Shown one piece after another: positions 43,042-51,469 of a stretch of DNA of 64,000 nucleotides (position 1 is the first letter of the stretch; every line of letters begins with the position of its first letter). The DNA is taken from NCBI RefSeq assembly GCF_016863295.1, contig NZ_BOOP01000003.1, positions 372,001-436,000 of the forward strand. The letters are read 5' to 3'. Source of the DNA: Planotetraspora phitsanulokensis (lineage in GTDB: Bacteria > Actinomycetota > Actinomycetes > Streptosporangiales > Streptosporangiaceae). The notes below the pieces were generated by a model that saw only the letters and a program-made list of their open reading frames with translations, made no database searches and was not told the origin of the DNA. Both the position numbers and the translations under genes were made by a program.

Positions 43042-43377
43042 CTCCCCCGCCCCGGCCGTCGCCGCCTGCAGCCCGTCGCCCACGCATGCACCTGGCCGGT
43101 CAGCGCGTGCACGCCCGCTGCCACAAGCCCGTCCAGCCAGGGTCGGGGGCGGCGTCGGTGTACGGCCGACGCGTCGCTGGTCCCGGCCGGTGAGTTCCCG
43201 CCAACCGGATCTCGGCCTCCGGGGCCGATCCATGCCACACCGGCGCGACTCCGCGAGAGCAAACCTCGCCCGGCGTTCAGGTCCAGGCCATCCGGGGGCC
43301 ATCGCCCGCGTGAAAGGTGGGACGAGTCCTCCTCTCCTCCGAGGCAGGACGTCCCTACCCAACAGACGGAGAAGTAC
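43042..43377. other. Spacer before the metallohydrolase
   Basis: No credible gene. The AraC gene ends at 43041 and the secreted metallohydrolase starts at 43378 after GGAGAAG. Its promoter is presumably in the last 100 bases. Confidence 0.45.
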
Positions 43378-45741
43378 ATGCGCATCCGCGCGCTGTTCGC
43401 AGCCGCCGCCGCGGGCACGCTCGTCCTCATAGGCGCCGCGAGCCCCGCTCTCGCAACCCCCGGCGCGGCAGACGACGTTCAGACCGAGACGGCCTCGGTC
43501 GTCACGGCACCCCAATCCAAGACGCCCCACGAGCGCGAGCTCATCGGCGCGCTGCACGAGCACAGCGGCTACTCGGACGGATGGCCCGGCTCCCGGCCCG
43601 CCGACTACTTCGCGTCTGGGCGCGACAAGCACGACCTGAACTTCGTCGGCTCGAGCGAGCACACCTCGAACGTCAACTCGCCGCTCGTCTTCAACGAGGA
43701 GTGCCTGGACCCGCGGGTCGCGCCGAGCTGCCAGAACGCCGATCCGGTCAACCCACTCGACGCGCTGCGCAAGTGGGACGCGGGGCTCGAGCAGGCCAAG
43801 GCCGCGACCGACCCCGCGAAGGACTTCGTCGGCTTCCGCGGGTTCGAGTGGACCTCGGACCGCATGGGCCACATCAACGTCTACTTCTCGAGCAAGAACT
43901 CGATGCCCGAGATCGACGGCGGCACCATCGCGATGGATCGTTTCTACGACTGGCTGACGACCACCGGCAAGGACGGCCTGGCGGTCTTCAACCACCCCGG
44001 CGACAAGACGCTGTGCGGCCCGCTGAAGTGTGACGTCCGCAGCGACCTCGGCTTCGGCTGGGAGGACTTCAAGTACTTCCCGAAGGCCGACGACCAGATG
44101 GTCGGCATCGAGGTCTTCAACGGCGGCAGCGACTTCGGCACGGCGCCCGGGCACAACGCCCCGCCGGAGGGCTGGTACGCCCACGCGCTCGACAAGGGCT
44201 GGCACGTCGGCGCGATCGGCGCCGAGGACAAGGGCCACGACCGTACGGACGACTGGGGCGGCTCGCAGTACGCCAAGACCGTCGTCCTGGCCAAGGCCAA
44301 CACCGAGAAGGACATCAAGCGCTCGATGGCCGACCGCCACTTCTACGCGGTGCTCGACAACGCGCTTCGGCTGGACTTCACGGTCGACGGGCACGGCATG
44401 GGCGAGCGGATCCACACCGACGGCAAGCGCCCGCTGGCGATCGACGCGCACGTCCGCGGCTCGAGCACGCCGCTGCAGCTGGACCTTGTCAGCAACGGCG
44501 GCAAGGTGGTCGCCAGCTCGACCGGCGACCAGCTCGACGCCTCGCTGAAGGCGGCCGACGACACCTGGTACTTCCTCCGGGTCCTCCGCGACGGCCGTCC
44601 GGTCGCGTACTCCAGCCCGATCTGGGTCAACGACGGTAAGCAGGCGGGCGCGCCGAAGGCGCCCGAGGGCGATCTGAACACCACGGGCGGCCGCTGGCTG
44701 GCGGGCGACCTGAACGTCCACAGCTGCTTCTCCAGCGACGTCTACTGCGCCGGGACCGACGACGCGAGCGAGGCCGACCCGTTCCGCCAGGGCGTCGACG
44801 TCCGCTCGCGCTTCGACGAGGCGGGCGACCGCGGGCTCGACTACCTCGCGGTCACCGACGACAACGATGTCCGCTCGGCGAGCGCGCGAGGCTCCGGCAG
44901 CCACGGCGTGCTCGCGATCCCCGGCTACGAGGACCGCGTCAAGGGCGACGCCCACGTGCTCGGCGTGGACAAGGTGCTCGACAACGGCGATGGTTCCGCC
45001 GCCGCGATCAACGCGCTGGCGGACAAGGCGCGCGCGAGGGGCGGCGTCTTCCAGATCGACCACCCCGGCTCCAAGATCACCAAGCCGTTCACCGGCTGCA
45101 ACGCTTCGACGCTCACCTGGGGCTACGGGTTCGACGTACAGCCGGACACGATCGAGGTCTGGAACCCCAGCTCGAGCATCCGCGCCGCCGAGGACTACCT
45201 CGACTGCTGGCTGCAGCGCGGCGCACGCGTCGCGCTGACCGGCGGCAGCGACGCCCAGACGCAGTACGGGCAGCCGCAGGGCGCCGGCTATCCCACCACG
45301 TGGGTGCTCGCGCGCGACCGCTCGCAGGGCGCCGTGCTGGAGGCGCTGCGCGCCGGCCGCACCAGCGTGTCCGCGCTGCCGCCGTCCGTCGGCGGGCGCC
45401 CGCTCGTGATCGAGGCCGACCGCGGCGGGCACTTCGTGTCCGTCATCGGCGACGACGTCCGTCCGGGCGAGACGCTGCGCGTGCGCTCGCTCGACGCGCT
45501 CACCGACGGCTCGCTGCGCGTCGTCGCCAACGGCCAGAAGCTGCTCGACCAGCACCTCACGCGCGACGGCGCGATCGAGTTCACCGCCCCGGCCCAGCCG
45601 GGCTGGGTGCGCGCCGAGCTGCGCCTCGGCAACGACCTGCTCGAGCAGACCCCGCTGTGCGGGGCGATCAACGTCGGCGTGAACCTGTGCCCGTACGACG
45701 CGGCGATGGTCGCTATGACCTCGCCCGTCTACGTCCGCTGA
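43378..45741 (+). CDS. Secreted two-domain CehA/McbA-type (PHP-like) metallohydrolase
   Basis: This is a 787-residue exported protein with a signal peptide ending ASPALATPG. The N-terminal catalytic unit (about 55-325) has ALHEHSGYSDGWPGSRPADYF, VGSSEHTSN, FNHPGDK and IGAEDKGHDR, metal-binding His/Asp patterns of the CehA/McbA (DUF3604/PHP) group. A second unit (about 440-660) repeats the theme: DLNVHSCFSSDVYC, YLAVTDDND, FQIDHPGSK and LTGGSDAQT. A beta-sandwich follows. CehA/McbA enzymes cleave carbamates or other esters; the substrate here is unknown. Codon choice (GCG, CGC, CTC-rich in the 3' half) looks different from neighbours. Confidence 0.87.
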   Translation: MRIRALFAAAAAGTLVLIGAASPALATPGAADDVQTETASVVTAPQSKTPHERELIGALHEHSGYSDGWPGSRPADYFASGRDKHDLNFVGSSEHTSNVNSPLVFNEECLDPRVAPSCQNADPVNPLDALRKWDAGLEQAKAATDPAKDFVGFRGFEWTSDRMGHINVYFSSKNSMPEIDGGTIAMDRFYDWLTTTGKDGLAVFNHPGDKTLCGPLKCDVRSDLGFGWEDFKYFPKADDQMVGIEVFNGGSDFGTAPGHNAPPEGWYAHALDKGWHVGAIGAEDKGHDRTDDWGGSQYAKTVVLAKANTEKDIKRSMADRHFYAVLDNALRLDFTVDGHGMGERIHTDGKRPLAIDAHVRGSSTPLQLDLVSNGGKVVASSTGDQLDASLKAADDTWYFLRVLRDGRPVAYSSPIWVNDGKQAGAPKAPEGDLNTTGGRWLAGDLNVHSCFSSDVYCAGTDDASEADPFRQGVDVRSRFDEAGDRGLDYLAVTDDNDVRSASARGSGSHGVLAIPGYEDRVKGDAHVLGVDKVLDNGDGSAAAINALADKARARGGVFQIDHPGSKITKPFTGCNASTLTWGYGFDVQPDTIEVWNPSSSIRAAEDYLDCWLQRGARVALTGGSDAQTQYGQPQGAGYPTTWVLARDRSQGAVLEALRAGRTSVSALPPSVGGRPLVIEADRGGHFVSVIGDDVRPGETLRVRSLDALTDGSLRVVANGQKLLDQHLTRDGAIEFTAPAQPGWVRAELRLGNDLLEQTPLCGAINVGVNLCPYDAAMVAMTSPVYVR

Positions 45742-45760
45742 TCCGTCGATCTCGGTGACG

Positions 45761-45795
45761 ACGAAGGCCCCGGTCCGATGGACCGGGGCCTTCGT
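45761..45795 (+). terminator. Strong hairpin terminator
   Basis: A perfect 16-bp stem (45761-45776 with 45780-45795; arms begin ACGAAGGCCCCGG) closes a three-base loop GAT 20 bases after the metallohydrolase stop. It also sits before the end of the reverse M56 gene, so it may act both ways. Confidence 0.93.
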
Positions 45796-45856
45796 GCCAC
45801 GTGGGAGGTCTAGCAGGCAGTCAGACGGTGAACCGCACCCGCCGGGTGGGCGGTCG

Positions 45857-46795
45857 CTAGGCGCCGATGAACTCCAGGAGGAGGTGGAGGTCGTGACCGG
45901 CTTCGGCGGTGGCGCCGGCGGCGACGGTGAGGAGCGCCGCGGTGGCGAGGATGAGTCCCGGGTGCCGGCGGAGTGGCGGGGCCAGCAGGGCGGCGACGCG
46001 ACGGGGAACCGGTCCCGCGCCTTTGAGCGGGCTGCGGTGGCCGAGAATGCCGAGGGCGAGGCCTGGGGCCCGGGTCCGGTCGGGGGTATGGTGGCCGGCC
46101 AGGGCTGCCTTACCAAGGGTACGGGCCACGCGAGCCCGGTCACCGGTGACGACGGCGGCACGTTCGTCGGCCCAGCGCTCGACGGTGTAACCAACGGCTC
46201 TGGCGAGTGGTCGCAACAGTGGGTTGGCGGCGGCGCCCAGTCCCGCGAAGGCGACGAAGAGATAGTGGTGCGCTGTGAGGTGGGCCCGCTCGTGGGCGAG
46301 CAGGATGTCGTGCTCGCCTTCCTCAAGAGCGTGGAGCATGCCGGTGGAGACGACGACGCGGCCGGGCAACCCCGGCAGCGCGAAGGCGTCCGGAGTGTCA
46401 TCGTCCACGACGACAAGACCGTCCGGTGTGGGCATGCAGGCGGCTTGCCGGGCGGCTGCGGCCAGTGAGCGGGCGCGGCGCCACAGCACACGTGATGCGG
46501 CGAGCATGGCGAAGCCGAGCAGCAGGCCGGCTACCAGGGCGATAGCCGGTTCAGCGGGATCGTCACGCTGTGCGGCGTGGGCCGACCAGTGGCCGAGATC
46601 GGCAAGCAGGGGGATGCGGATCAGGCCGGTGACGGCCAGCAACCCCAAGGAGACGGTGCTCGCCGCAGCCAGCACCGCGGTCGAGACGGTGAGCAGCCAG
46701 GTGGCCAGTCGAGGTTCGCAGCGTTCCGACAGAGGCCGCGCGACGAGAGGGGCGAGCAGGGACAACAGCAGCGGTAGATAGACGGCGATGCGCAT
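45857..46795 (-). CDS. M56-family membrane metalloprotease (BlaR1/MecR1-like)
   Basis: This 312-residue membrane protein has three to four N-terminal helices, a zinc-protease motif HERAH (H168-H172, HExxH) in LLAHERAHLTAHH, and a final helix. It lacks the C-terminal beta-lactam sensor domain of BlaR1. It follows the BlaI-type repressor gene by 9 bases. In the BlaI/M56 pairs of actinobacteria the protease is thought to inactivate the repressor on a membrane signal. Confidence 0.93.
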   Translation of the reverse strand: MRIAVYLPLLLSLLAPLVARPLSERCEPRLATWLLTVSTAVLAAASTVSLGLLAVTGLIRIPLLADLGHWSAHAAQRDDPAEPAIALVAGLLLGFAMLAASRVLWRRARSLAAAARQAACMPTPDGLVVVDDDTPDAFALPGLPGRVVVSTGMLHALEEGEHDILLAHERAHLTAHHYLFVAFAGLGAAANPLLRPLARAVGYTVERWADERAAVVTGDRARVARTLGKAALAGHHTPDRTRAPGLALGILGHRSPLKGAGPVPRRVAALLAPPLRRHPGLILATAALLTVAAGATAEAGHDLHLLLEFIGA

Positions 46796-46804
46796 CCGAC
46801 GCCT

Positions 46805-47230
46805 CTATCGGCCGTGTTGGGGGTCGGATCCGAGCAACTGGCGCAGCAGGTCCGCGTCGGCGTCGGACAGGCCGTCGGCGAACCGGGCGAGAACGGCCTC
46901 GCGGTCCGGACGCCCCTCCAGGACGGTGCGCATGCGGCGTGCCGCGAATCCGGGGTCGTCGGTGACAGGCGTGTAGGCGTAGGCCCGTCCGCGTGGACTG
47001 CGGGTGAGCAACTGCTTGGCGTACATGCGGGTGAGGATCGTCACCACCGTGCTGTAGGTCGGTTTCCCGCCGAGGCGTTCGGCGACCTCGCCGGGGGTCA
47101 GCGCGCCGTCAGCCTGTTGTAGCAGGTTGAGAATCTCGGCCTCACGCTCACCGTTGGCTCGCTTCGTGCCCTGCCCGTGTGCGTCGGCACCCATGGGTTG
47201 TCGTTCCCCCGTCTCATCTTCTACAGTCAC
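46805..47230 (-). CDS. BlaI/MecI/CopY-family repressor
   Basis: This is a 141-residue (or 129 from ATG 47194) winged-helix repressor: EREAEILNLLQQADGALTPGEVAERLGGKPTYSTVVTILTRMYAKQLL, spread over helices 1-3, then a wing YAYTPV. The dimerisation tail ends LSDADADLLRQLLG. The M56 protease gene is directly downstream. Two tandem TTCTAC-N6-GTAGAA palindromes overlap the upstream edge of the gene (47219-47256), its likely operator. The GTG at 47230 lies inside the first palindrome; ATG 47194, preceded by GGGGGAACG, may be the real start. Confidence 0.93.
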   Translation of the reverse strand: MTVEDETGERQPMGADAHGQGTKRANGEREAEILNLLQQADGALTPGEVAERLGGKPTYSTVVTILTRMYAKQLLTRSPRGRAYAYTPVTDDPGFAARRMRTVLEGRPDREAVLARFADGLSDADADLLRQLLGSDPQHGR

Positions 47231-47256
47231 GTAGAACTTCTACGGCGGTGTAGAAG
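47219..47256. promoter_or_regulatory. Tandem BlaI-type operators
   Basis: Two abutting palindromes: TTCTAC-AGTCAC-GTAGAA (47219-47236) and CTTCTAC-GGCGGT-GTAGAAG (47237-47256). They share the half-site TTCTAC with a six-base spacer and sit between the BlaI-M56 genes (reverse) and the first DedA gene (forward, 47327). They are well placed to let BlaI repress both directions. Confidence 0.85.
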
Positions 47257-47326
47257 CTTCCGCGTTTCCCAAGTGTGCCATGCACCCCTGCCGCCAGGAC
47301 AGTGCAGGGCAGGAAAGGACCAGTGG

Positions 47327-47974
47327 GTGGCCGACGCGCTCAACCTCCTGAACGCGCCCTCGATTCTGGCGACGTTCGGCACAGTCGGGGTGTTCGTGGT
47401 GCTGTTCGCCGAGACCGGTCTGCTGATCGGATTCGTTCTTCCCGGAGATTCACTGCTGTTCACCGCCGGCCTGCTGTGCACCACCGGGGCAGGCGGCGTG
47501 CAGCTTTCGCTGCCCGGGGTCCTGGCCTCCGCCGCGGCTGGGGCGCTACTCGGTGCCCAGACCGGTTACCTGATCGGCCGCCGCGCCGGCGGTGTCCTGC
47601 TCAGCCGAACGCGCAACCGGCACCTGCTCCGCGGCGCGGCTCGGGCCGAGGAACTGCTCAGCCGCTACGGCCACGGCAAAGCCATCGTTCTCGCCCGCTT
47701 CATCCCCCTGGTGCGGACCGTGCTGAACCCGCTCGCCGGCGCGGTGAAGGTGCCCGCGCGCATCTTCACGCTCTGGCAGATCATCGGCGGTCTGCTGTGG
47801 ACGGTCGGCCTGGTGCTGGCCGGCTACGCCCTGGGGTCCAGCATCACCGGTGTCGATCGTTACCTGCTGCCCCTGATCGGTGCGATCGTCGCCCTCTCCC
47901 TGCTGCCACTGGCTCTGGAGATCCTTCGCTCCCGCACCGCCACGAGATCAGCCCGTCGACAGACGCATCGTTGA
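47327..47974 (+). CDS. DedA-family membrane protein 1
   Basis: This 215-residue protein is of the DedA (SNARE-associated) family: FAETGLLIGFVLPGDSLLFTAG, then GALLGAQTGYLIGRRAG and LARFIPLVRTVLNPLAGAVKV. DedA proteins include undecaprenyl-phosphate flippases (UptA). The GTG at 47327 is chosen for AAAGGA eight bases upstream. It is divergent from BlaI across tandem BlaI-type operators and is the first of DedA-UppP-DedA. FIPxxR carries the conserved arginine. Confidence 0.92.
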   Translation: MADALNLLNAPSILATFGTVGVFVVLFAETGLLIGFVLPGDSLLFTAGLLCTTGAGGVQLSLPGVLASAAAGALLGAQTGYLIGRRAGGVLLSRTRNRHLLRGAARAEELLSRYGHGKAIVLARFIPLVRTVLNPLAGAVKVPARIFTLWQIIGGLLWTVGLVLAGYALGSSITGVDRYLLPLIGAIVALSLLPLALEILRSRTATRSARRQTHR

Positions 47975-48144
47975 ACCGCAGCGCCTGCCGCGGCAGCGCT
48001 ACAAGACCCGGTGGCACGGCCGACTGTGCCGCGCCTTTGAACCAGACCGCCCGGCAACCTCGCCGTGCTCCCGGTGCGTCTTCCCTCACGAAGTCCGCCG
48101 TGTCTCGCCCGTGACACCCCGACCAGCTGACACAGAGAGATCCC

Positions 48145-48990
48145 ATGAGTGCTATCACCATCGGTCAGGCAATCGTGCTCGGAGTCGTGGAGGGGGTGAC
48201 CGAGTTTCTCCCCGTCTCCTCCACCGGCCATCTGAAGATCGCCGAAGGGCTGATGGGCGTCCCCGTCGACGACGCCTCCGTGGTCGGCTTCACCGCCGTC
48301 ATCCAGGTCGGGGCGATCGCCGCGGTGCTGGTCTACTTCTTCGCCGACATCGTGCGCATCGTCTCCGCCTGGGGCCGCGGCATCGCCAACCGCCAGGAGC
48401 GTCACCACCACGACTACAAGTTCGCCTGGTGGGTCATCTACGCCACGATCCCGATCGTGATCGTGGGGCTTGCCGCCAAGCCGCTCATCGAGGGCCCGCT
48501 GGCCTCGCTGTGGGTGGTGGCGGGTTCGCTGATCGTCGGCAGCGGCGTGATGTGGGCGGCCGACCGGATGGGCCGCCACAAGCGCGGCGAGGACGACACC
48601 TCCCTCAAGGACGCCATGCTGGTGGGCTGCTCGCAGATCCTCGCCCTGCTCTTCCCCGGCTTCTCCCGCTCGGGAGCGACGATGTCCACCGCGCTCCTCC
48701 TGGACCTGAACCGGGTGGCGGCGACGCGCCTCTCCTTCTTCCTCGGCATTCCCGCGTTGACCGGCGCGGGCCTGTACGAGCTCAAGGACGCCCTCGGCTC
48801 CGAGGTCGGCGGCGCCGGTCCCGTGCCGCTCATCGTGGGAACCGCCGTCTCCTTCGTCGTCGCCTACGCCTCCATCGCCTGGCTCCTGAGGTACGTCGCC
48901 CGGCACTCCTTCAACGCCTTCGTCATCTACCGGATCGTCGCCGGAGCTCTACTCCTCGCGCTGCTCGGCACCGGAGTGCTCACCGCCTGA
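48145..48990 (+). CDS. uppP: Undecaprenyl-diphosphatase
   Basis: This 281-residue polytopic enzyme (BacA type) dephosphorylates undecaprenyl pyrophosphate outside the membrane, giving the C55-P carrier for cell-wall synthesis and bacitracin resistance. Motifs are EGVTEFLPVSSTGHL (E16, E20, H29) and the PGFSRSGATMS motif. It has ten or so hydrophobic segments. It lies between two DedA genes on the same strand. GAGAGAT precedes the ATG. Confidence 0.97.
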   Translation: MSAITIGQAIVLGVVEGVTEFLPVSSTGHLKIAEGLMGVPVDDASVVGFTAVIQVGAIAAVLVYFFADIVRIVSAWGRGIANRQERHHHDYKFAWWVIYATIPIVIVGLAAKPLIEGPLASLWVVAGSLIVGSGVMWAADRMGRHKRGEDDTSLKDAMLVGCSQILALLFPGFSRSGATMSTALLLDLNRVAATRLSFFLGIPALTGAGLYELKDALGSEVGGAGPVPLIVGTAVSFVVAYASIAWLLRYVARHSFNAFVIYRIVAGALLLALLGTGVLTA

Positions 48991-49031
48991 CAAGCCCGGT
49001 TGAGCTCAGACGCGGAAAGGAGCGGCAACCC

Positions 49032-49661
49032 ATGACTGTGGCGATGTCCGGCGTGCTCCCCTCACTGTCGGAGCTGATCGCTCACTACGGTTATCTGGCG
49101 GTCGCAGCCCTGGTGCTGCTGGAAGACTTCGGAGTCCCCGTGCCCGGCGAGACAGTCCTTGTTGTCAGTGCCGCCTACGCCGGCACCGATCACCTCAACA
49201 TCGCCGTGGTCGCCGCTGCGGGGTTCCTCGCCGCGATCGCCGGCGACAGCATCGGCTACGCGATCGGCCGCACCGGTGGCCGTCGTCTGGTCACCCGCTA
49301 CGGCCGCTACATGCTCCTCACCCCCGCCCGGTTCGCCCGAGCCGAGCAGTTCTTCACCCGCCACGGCGCCGAGGTCGTGGTGATCGCCAGATTCGTCGAG
49401 GGACTACGCCAGCTCAACGGCATCATCGCCGGCATCACCGGCATGCCCTGGCGCCGATTCCTGGCCTACAACACCGCCGGAGCCGCCCTGTGGGTCGGGG
49501 TCTGGGCGACCCTCGGCTATCTCGCCGGCGACCACCTCACCTCAATCGAGGCCGGGGTGCATCGCTACCAGTGGTACGCCCTCGGCGGCCTGATCCTCGC
49601 CATAACCGCCTACGCGGCCATACGCCTTCGACGACATCGCACCCGCCGCAACCCCGAATAA
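49032..49661 (+). CDS. DedA-family membrane protein 2
   Basis: This 209-residue protein has the DedA core LLEDFGVPVPGETVLVVSAAYAG, AAIAGDSIGYAIGRTGG and VIARFVEGLRQLNGIIAGITGMPWRRF. The F-V-E-G-L-R arginine element and GDSIGYxIGR are classical. It begins 41 bases after uppP with AAAGGAG. With DedA 1 it may return C55-P across the membrane after UppP acts, which is inference from UptA. Confidence 0.94.
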   Translation: MTVAMSGVLPSLSELIAHYGYLAVAALVLLEDFGVPVPGETVLVVSAAYAGTDHLNIAVVAAAGFLAAIAGDSIGYAIGRTGGRRLVTRYGRYMLLTPARFARAEQFFTRHGAEVVVIARFVEGLRQLNGIIAGITGMPWRRFLAYNTAGAALWVGVWATLGYLAGDHLTSIEAGVHRYQWYALGGLILAITAYAAIRLRRHRTRRNPE

Positions 49662-49691
49662 CAGCTGGCGCCAGGGCAGCGCGTACCCGGC

Positions 49692-49711
49692 AATGTAACG
49701 ATTGCTACATT
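49692..49711. promoter_or_regulatory. Inverted repeat and -10-like box before the ChrB gene
   Basis: AATGTA (49692-49697) and TACATT (49706-49711) are perfect inverted repeats with eight bases between. TACATT also lies seven bases before the GTG at 49719, so it can serve as the -10 of a leaderless transcript. A regulator (perhaps ChrB itself) could bind here. Confidence 0.55.
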
Positions 49712-49718
49712 CGATGAT

Positions 49719-50276
49719 GTGGCACACGTTAAAGCGCCGCCTTCCTGGTTGGTCCTCCTGATCAAGCTGCCGGTCGAACCATCCCGGCACCGGGTGGCCG
49801 TCTGGCGGGAACTCCGCAGGATCGGCGCGTTGTCACTCGGTCAGGGACTGTGGGCCGTACCGGACGTCCCGGCTTTCGCCGACGGCCTCGCGCGAGCGTG
49901 CAAGCTGACCAACCAGGCCGGTGGGCAAACCGTGACACTGCGGGCATCTGGGCGCGAGCCAGAGGACGCCGAACGCCTTCAGTCGATGTTCACCGCCGCA
50001 CGATCGGAAGACTGGGCGGAGTTCCTGGCCGACTGCGGCACGTTCGAACAGGAACTGGCCAAGGAGATCCGCACCGGCAAGTTCACGCTGGCCGAACTGG
50101 AGGAAGAGGAGCAGAGCCTGGAGCGGCTCCGGCGCTGGCACCGAGATCTGACGGCCCGCGACGTGTTCGGCGCACCTGAGGCCGCAGAGGCCGGCGCACG
50201 CCTCAAGCAATGCGCTGCAGCCTGTGAGGACTACGCCGAGCGCGTGTTCGACGCCCTGCACGGAACACCACGATGA
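49719..50276 (+). CDS. ChrB N-terminal-domain protein
   Basis: This 185-residue protein matches the N-terminal ChrB domain: WLVLLIKLPVEPSRHRVAVWRELRRIGALSLGQGLWAVPD, then a helical acidic region. ChrB is a chromate-responsive regulator of chromate resistance operons; the C-terminal ChrB domain is absent here. It is probably leaderless (GTG 49719). The downstream MFS gene overlaps it by ATGA, replacing the usual ChrA transporter. Confidence 0.88.
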   Translation: MAHVKAPPSWLVLLIKLPVEPSRHRVAVWRELRRIGALSLGQGLWAVPDVPAFADGLARACKLTNQAGGQTVTLRASGREPEDAERLQSMFTAARSEDWAEFLADCGTFEQELAKEIRTGKFTLAELEEEEQSLERLRRWHRDLTARDVFGAPEAAEAGARLKQCAAACEDYAERVFDALHGTPR

Positions 50277-51469
50277 CCTCAGCGCAGACAGCCGCCGACA
50301 CTCCTCAGGCCGCACCGCGACGGCAGATGTGGCCGCTGTACGCGGCGGGATTCACCACCGCATTCGGCGCTCACGGCATCGCGGCCAACCTGGGCGGATT
50401 CTCCGAGGACGCGATCACCTCGCTCATGGTGCTCGGCGGCCTGCTGGCCCTGTACGACGGAGCCGAGGTGGTGCTCAAGCCGCTGTTCGGCACACTCGCG
50501 GACCGCATCGGCACCCGTCCGGTACTACTGGGCGGACTCGTCGCCTTCGCCGGCGCCTCCTTCCTGTACGTCGTGGCGGACAGCCCTGGCTGGCTGTGGG
50601 CGGCTCGTCTCGGTCAAGGCGCCGCGGCCTCCGCCTTCTCGCCCTCGGCTTCCGCACTGGTCGCCCGGCTCAACCCCGCGGCCAGACACGGCCGGGCATT
50701 CGGCTCCTACGGCTTCTACAAGTCCATCGGCTACACCCTCGGCCCGCTTCTCGGCGGGGCACTGGTGTGGGCGGGAGGACTGCGATTGCTGTTCGGCGTG
50801 CTGGCAGTGCTGGGCGCAGCGGTCGCCGTATGGGGAGCGCTCACGGTCCCGGCCGTGCCCCCGCTGCCGAAGGCCCGGCAGACGGTGCTGGACCTGGCCC
50901 GGCGATTGGTCAATCCGGCTTTCCTGGCCCCCACGGCGGCGCTGGCCGCGGCGACCGCCGCGCTGTCGGCAGGGGTCGGCTTCCTCCCCGTTTCCGGCGC
51001 GGCGACAGGCCTCGGCACCGTAGCCACCGGCGCCGCGGTGTCGGTGCTCGCCGGCTGCGCCGCCCTCGTCCAGCCGAAGGCCGGGCGCGCGCTGGACGCC
51101 GGGCGCCTAACCGCACGCGGCGGTATCACAGCAGGGCTGCTGATCACCGCCGCCGGCCTGGGGTGCGCGACGCTGCCGGGGCTGACCGGCATACTGTCCG
51201 CCGCCGCTCTCATCGGCGTCGGAACCGGGCTGATCACTCCGCTCGGCTTCGCCGCCCTCGCCGCCGCGACCCCGGCCGAACGGCTCGGGCAGACCATGGG
51301 CGCTGCCGAGCTGGGACGGGAACTCGGCGACGCGGGCGGCCCGCTGCTGGTCGCTGCCGTTGCCACCCTCGTCACCCTCGCTCATGGCTACGCCGCACTC
51401 GCCCTCCTGCTGGTCCTCGGCTCGGTGCTCATTCATCTCGCGTCGCGCCGAAGCGCGGCTACGGCGTAG
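50273..51469 (+). CDS. MFS transporter
   Basis: This 398-residue protein has twelve helices, with the motif-A loop KPLFGTLADRIGTRPVLLGG and the mid-loop region RQTVLDLARRLVNP. It resembles the MFS pumps that follow ChrB-N genes in actinomycetes. Its ATG overlaps the ChrB stop. An efflux role (possibly oxyanions or drugs) is inferred from the neighbour only. Confidence 0.92.
   Translation: MTSAQTAADTPQAAPRRQMWPLYAAGFTTAFGAHGIAANLGGFSEDAITSLMVLGGLLALYDGAEVVLKPLFGTLADRIGTRPVLLGGLVAFAGASFLYVVADSPGWLWAARLGQGAAASAFSPSASALVARLNPAARHGRAFGSYGFYKSIGYTLGPLLGGALVWAGGLRLLFGVLAVLGAAVAVWGALTVPAVPPLPKARQTVLDLARRLVNPAFLAPTAALAAATAALSAGVGFLPVSGAATGLGTVATGAAVSVLAGCAALVQPKAGRALDAGRLTARGGITAGLLITAAGLGCATLPGLTGILSAAALIGVGTGLITPLGFAALAAATPAERLGQTMGAAELGRELGDAGGPLLVAAVATLVTLAHGYAALALLLVLGSVLIHLASRRSAATA

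Noticed and set aside
42517-46491. Reverse-strand ORF of 1324 codons
   Set aside because: It runs antisense to the AraC and CehA/McbA genes and through the reverse M56 gene in another frame; composition is Arg/Val/Ala-biased, with no family motif. It is a GC-rich shadow frame.
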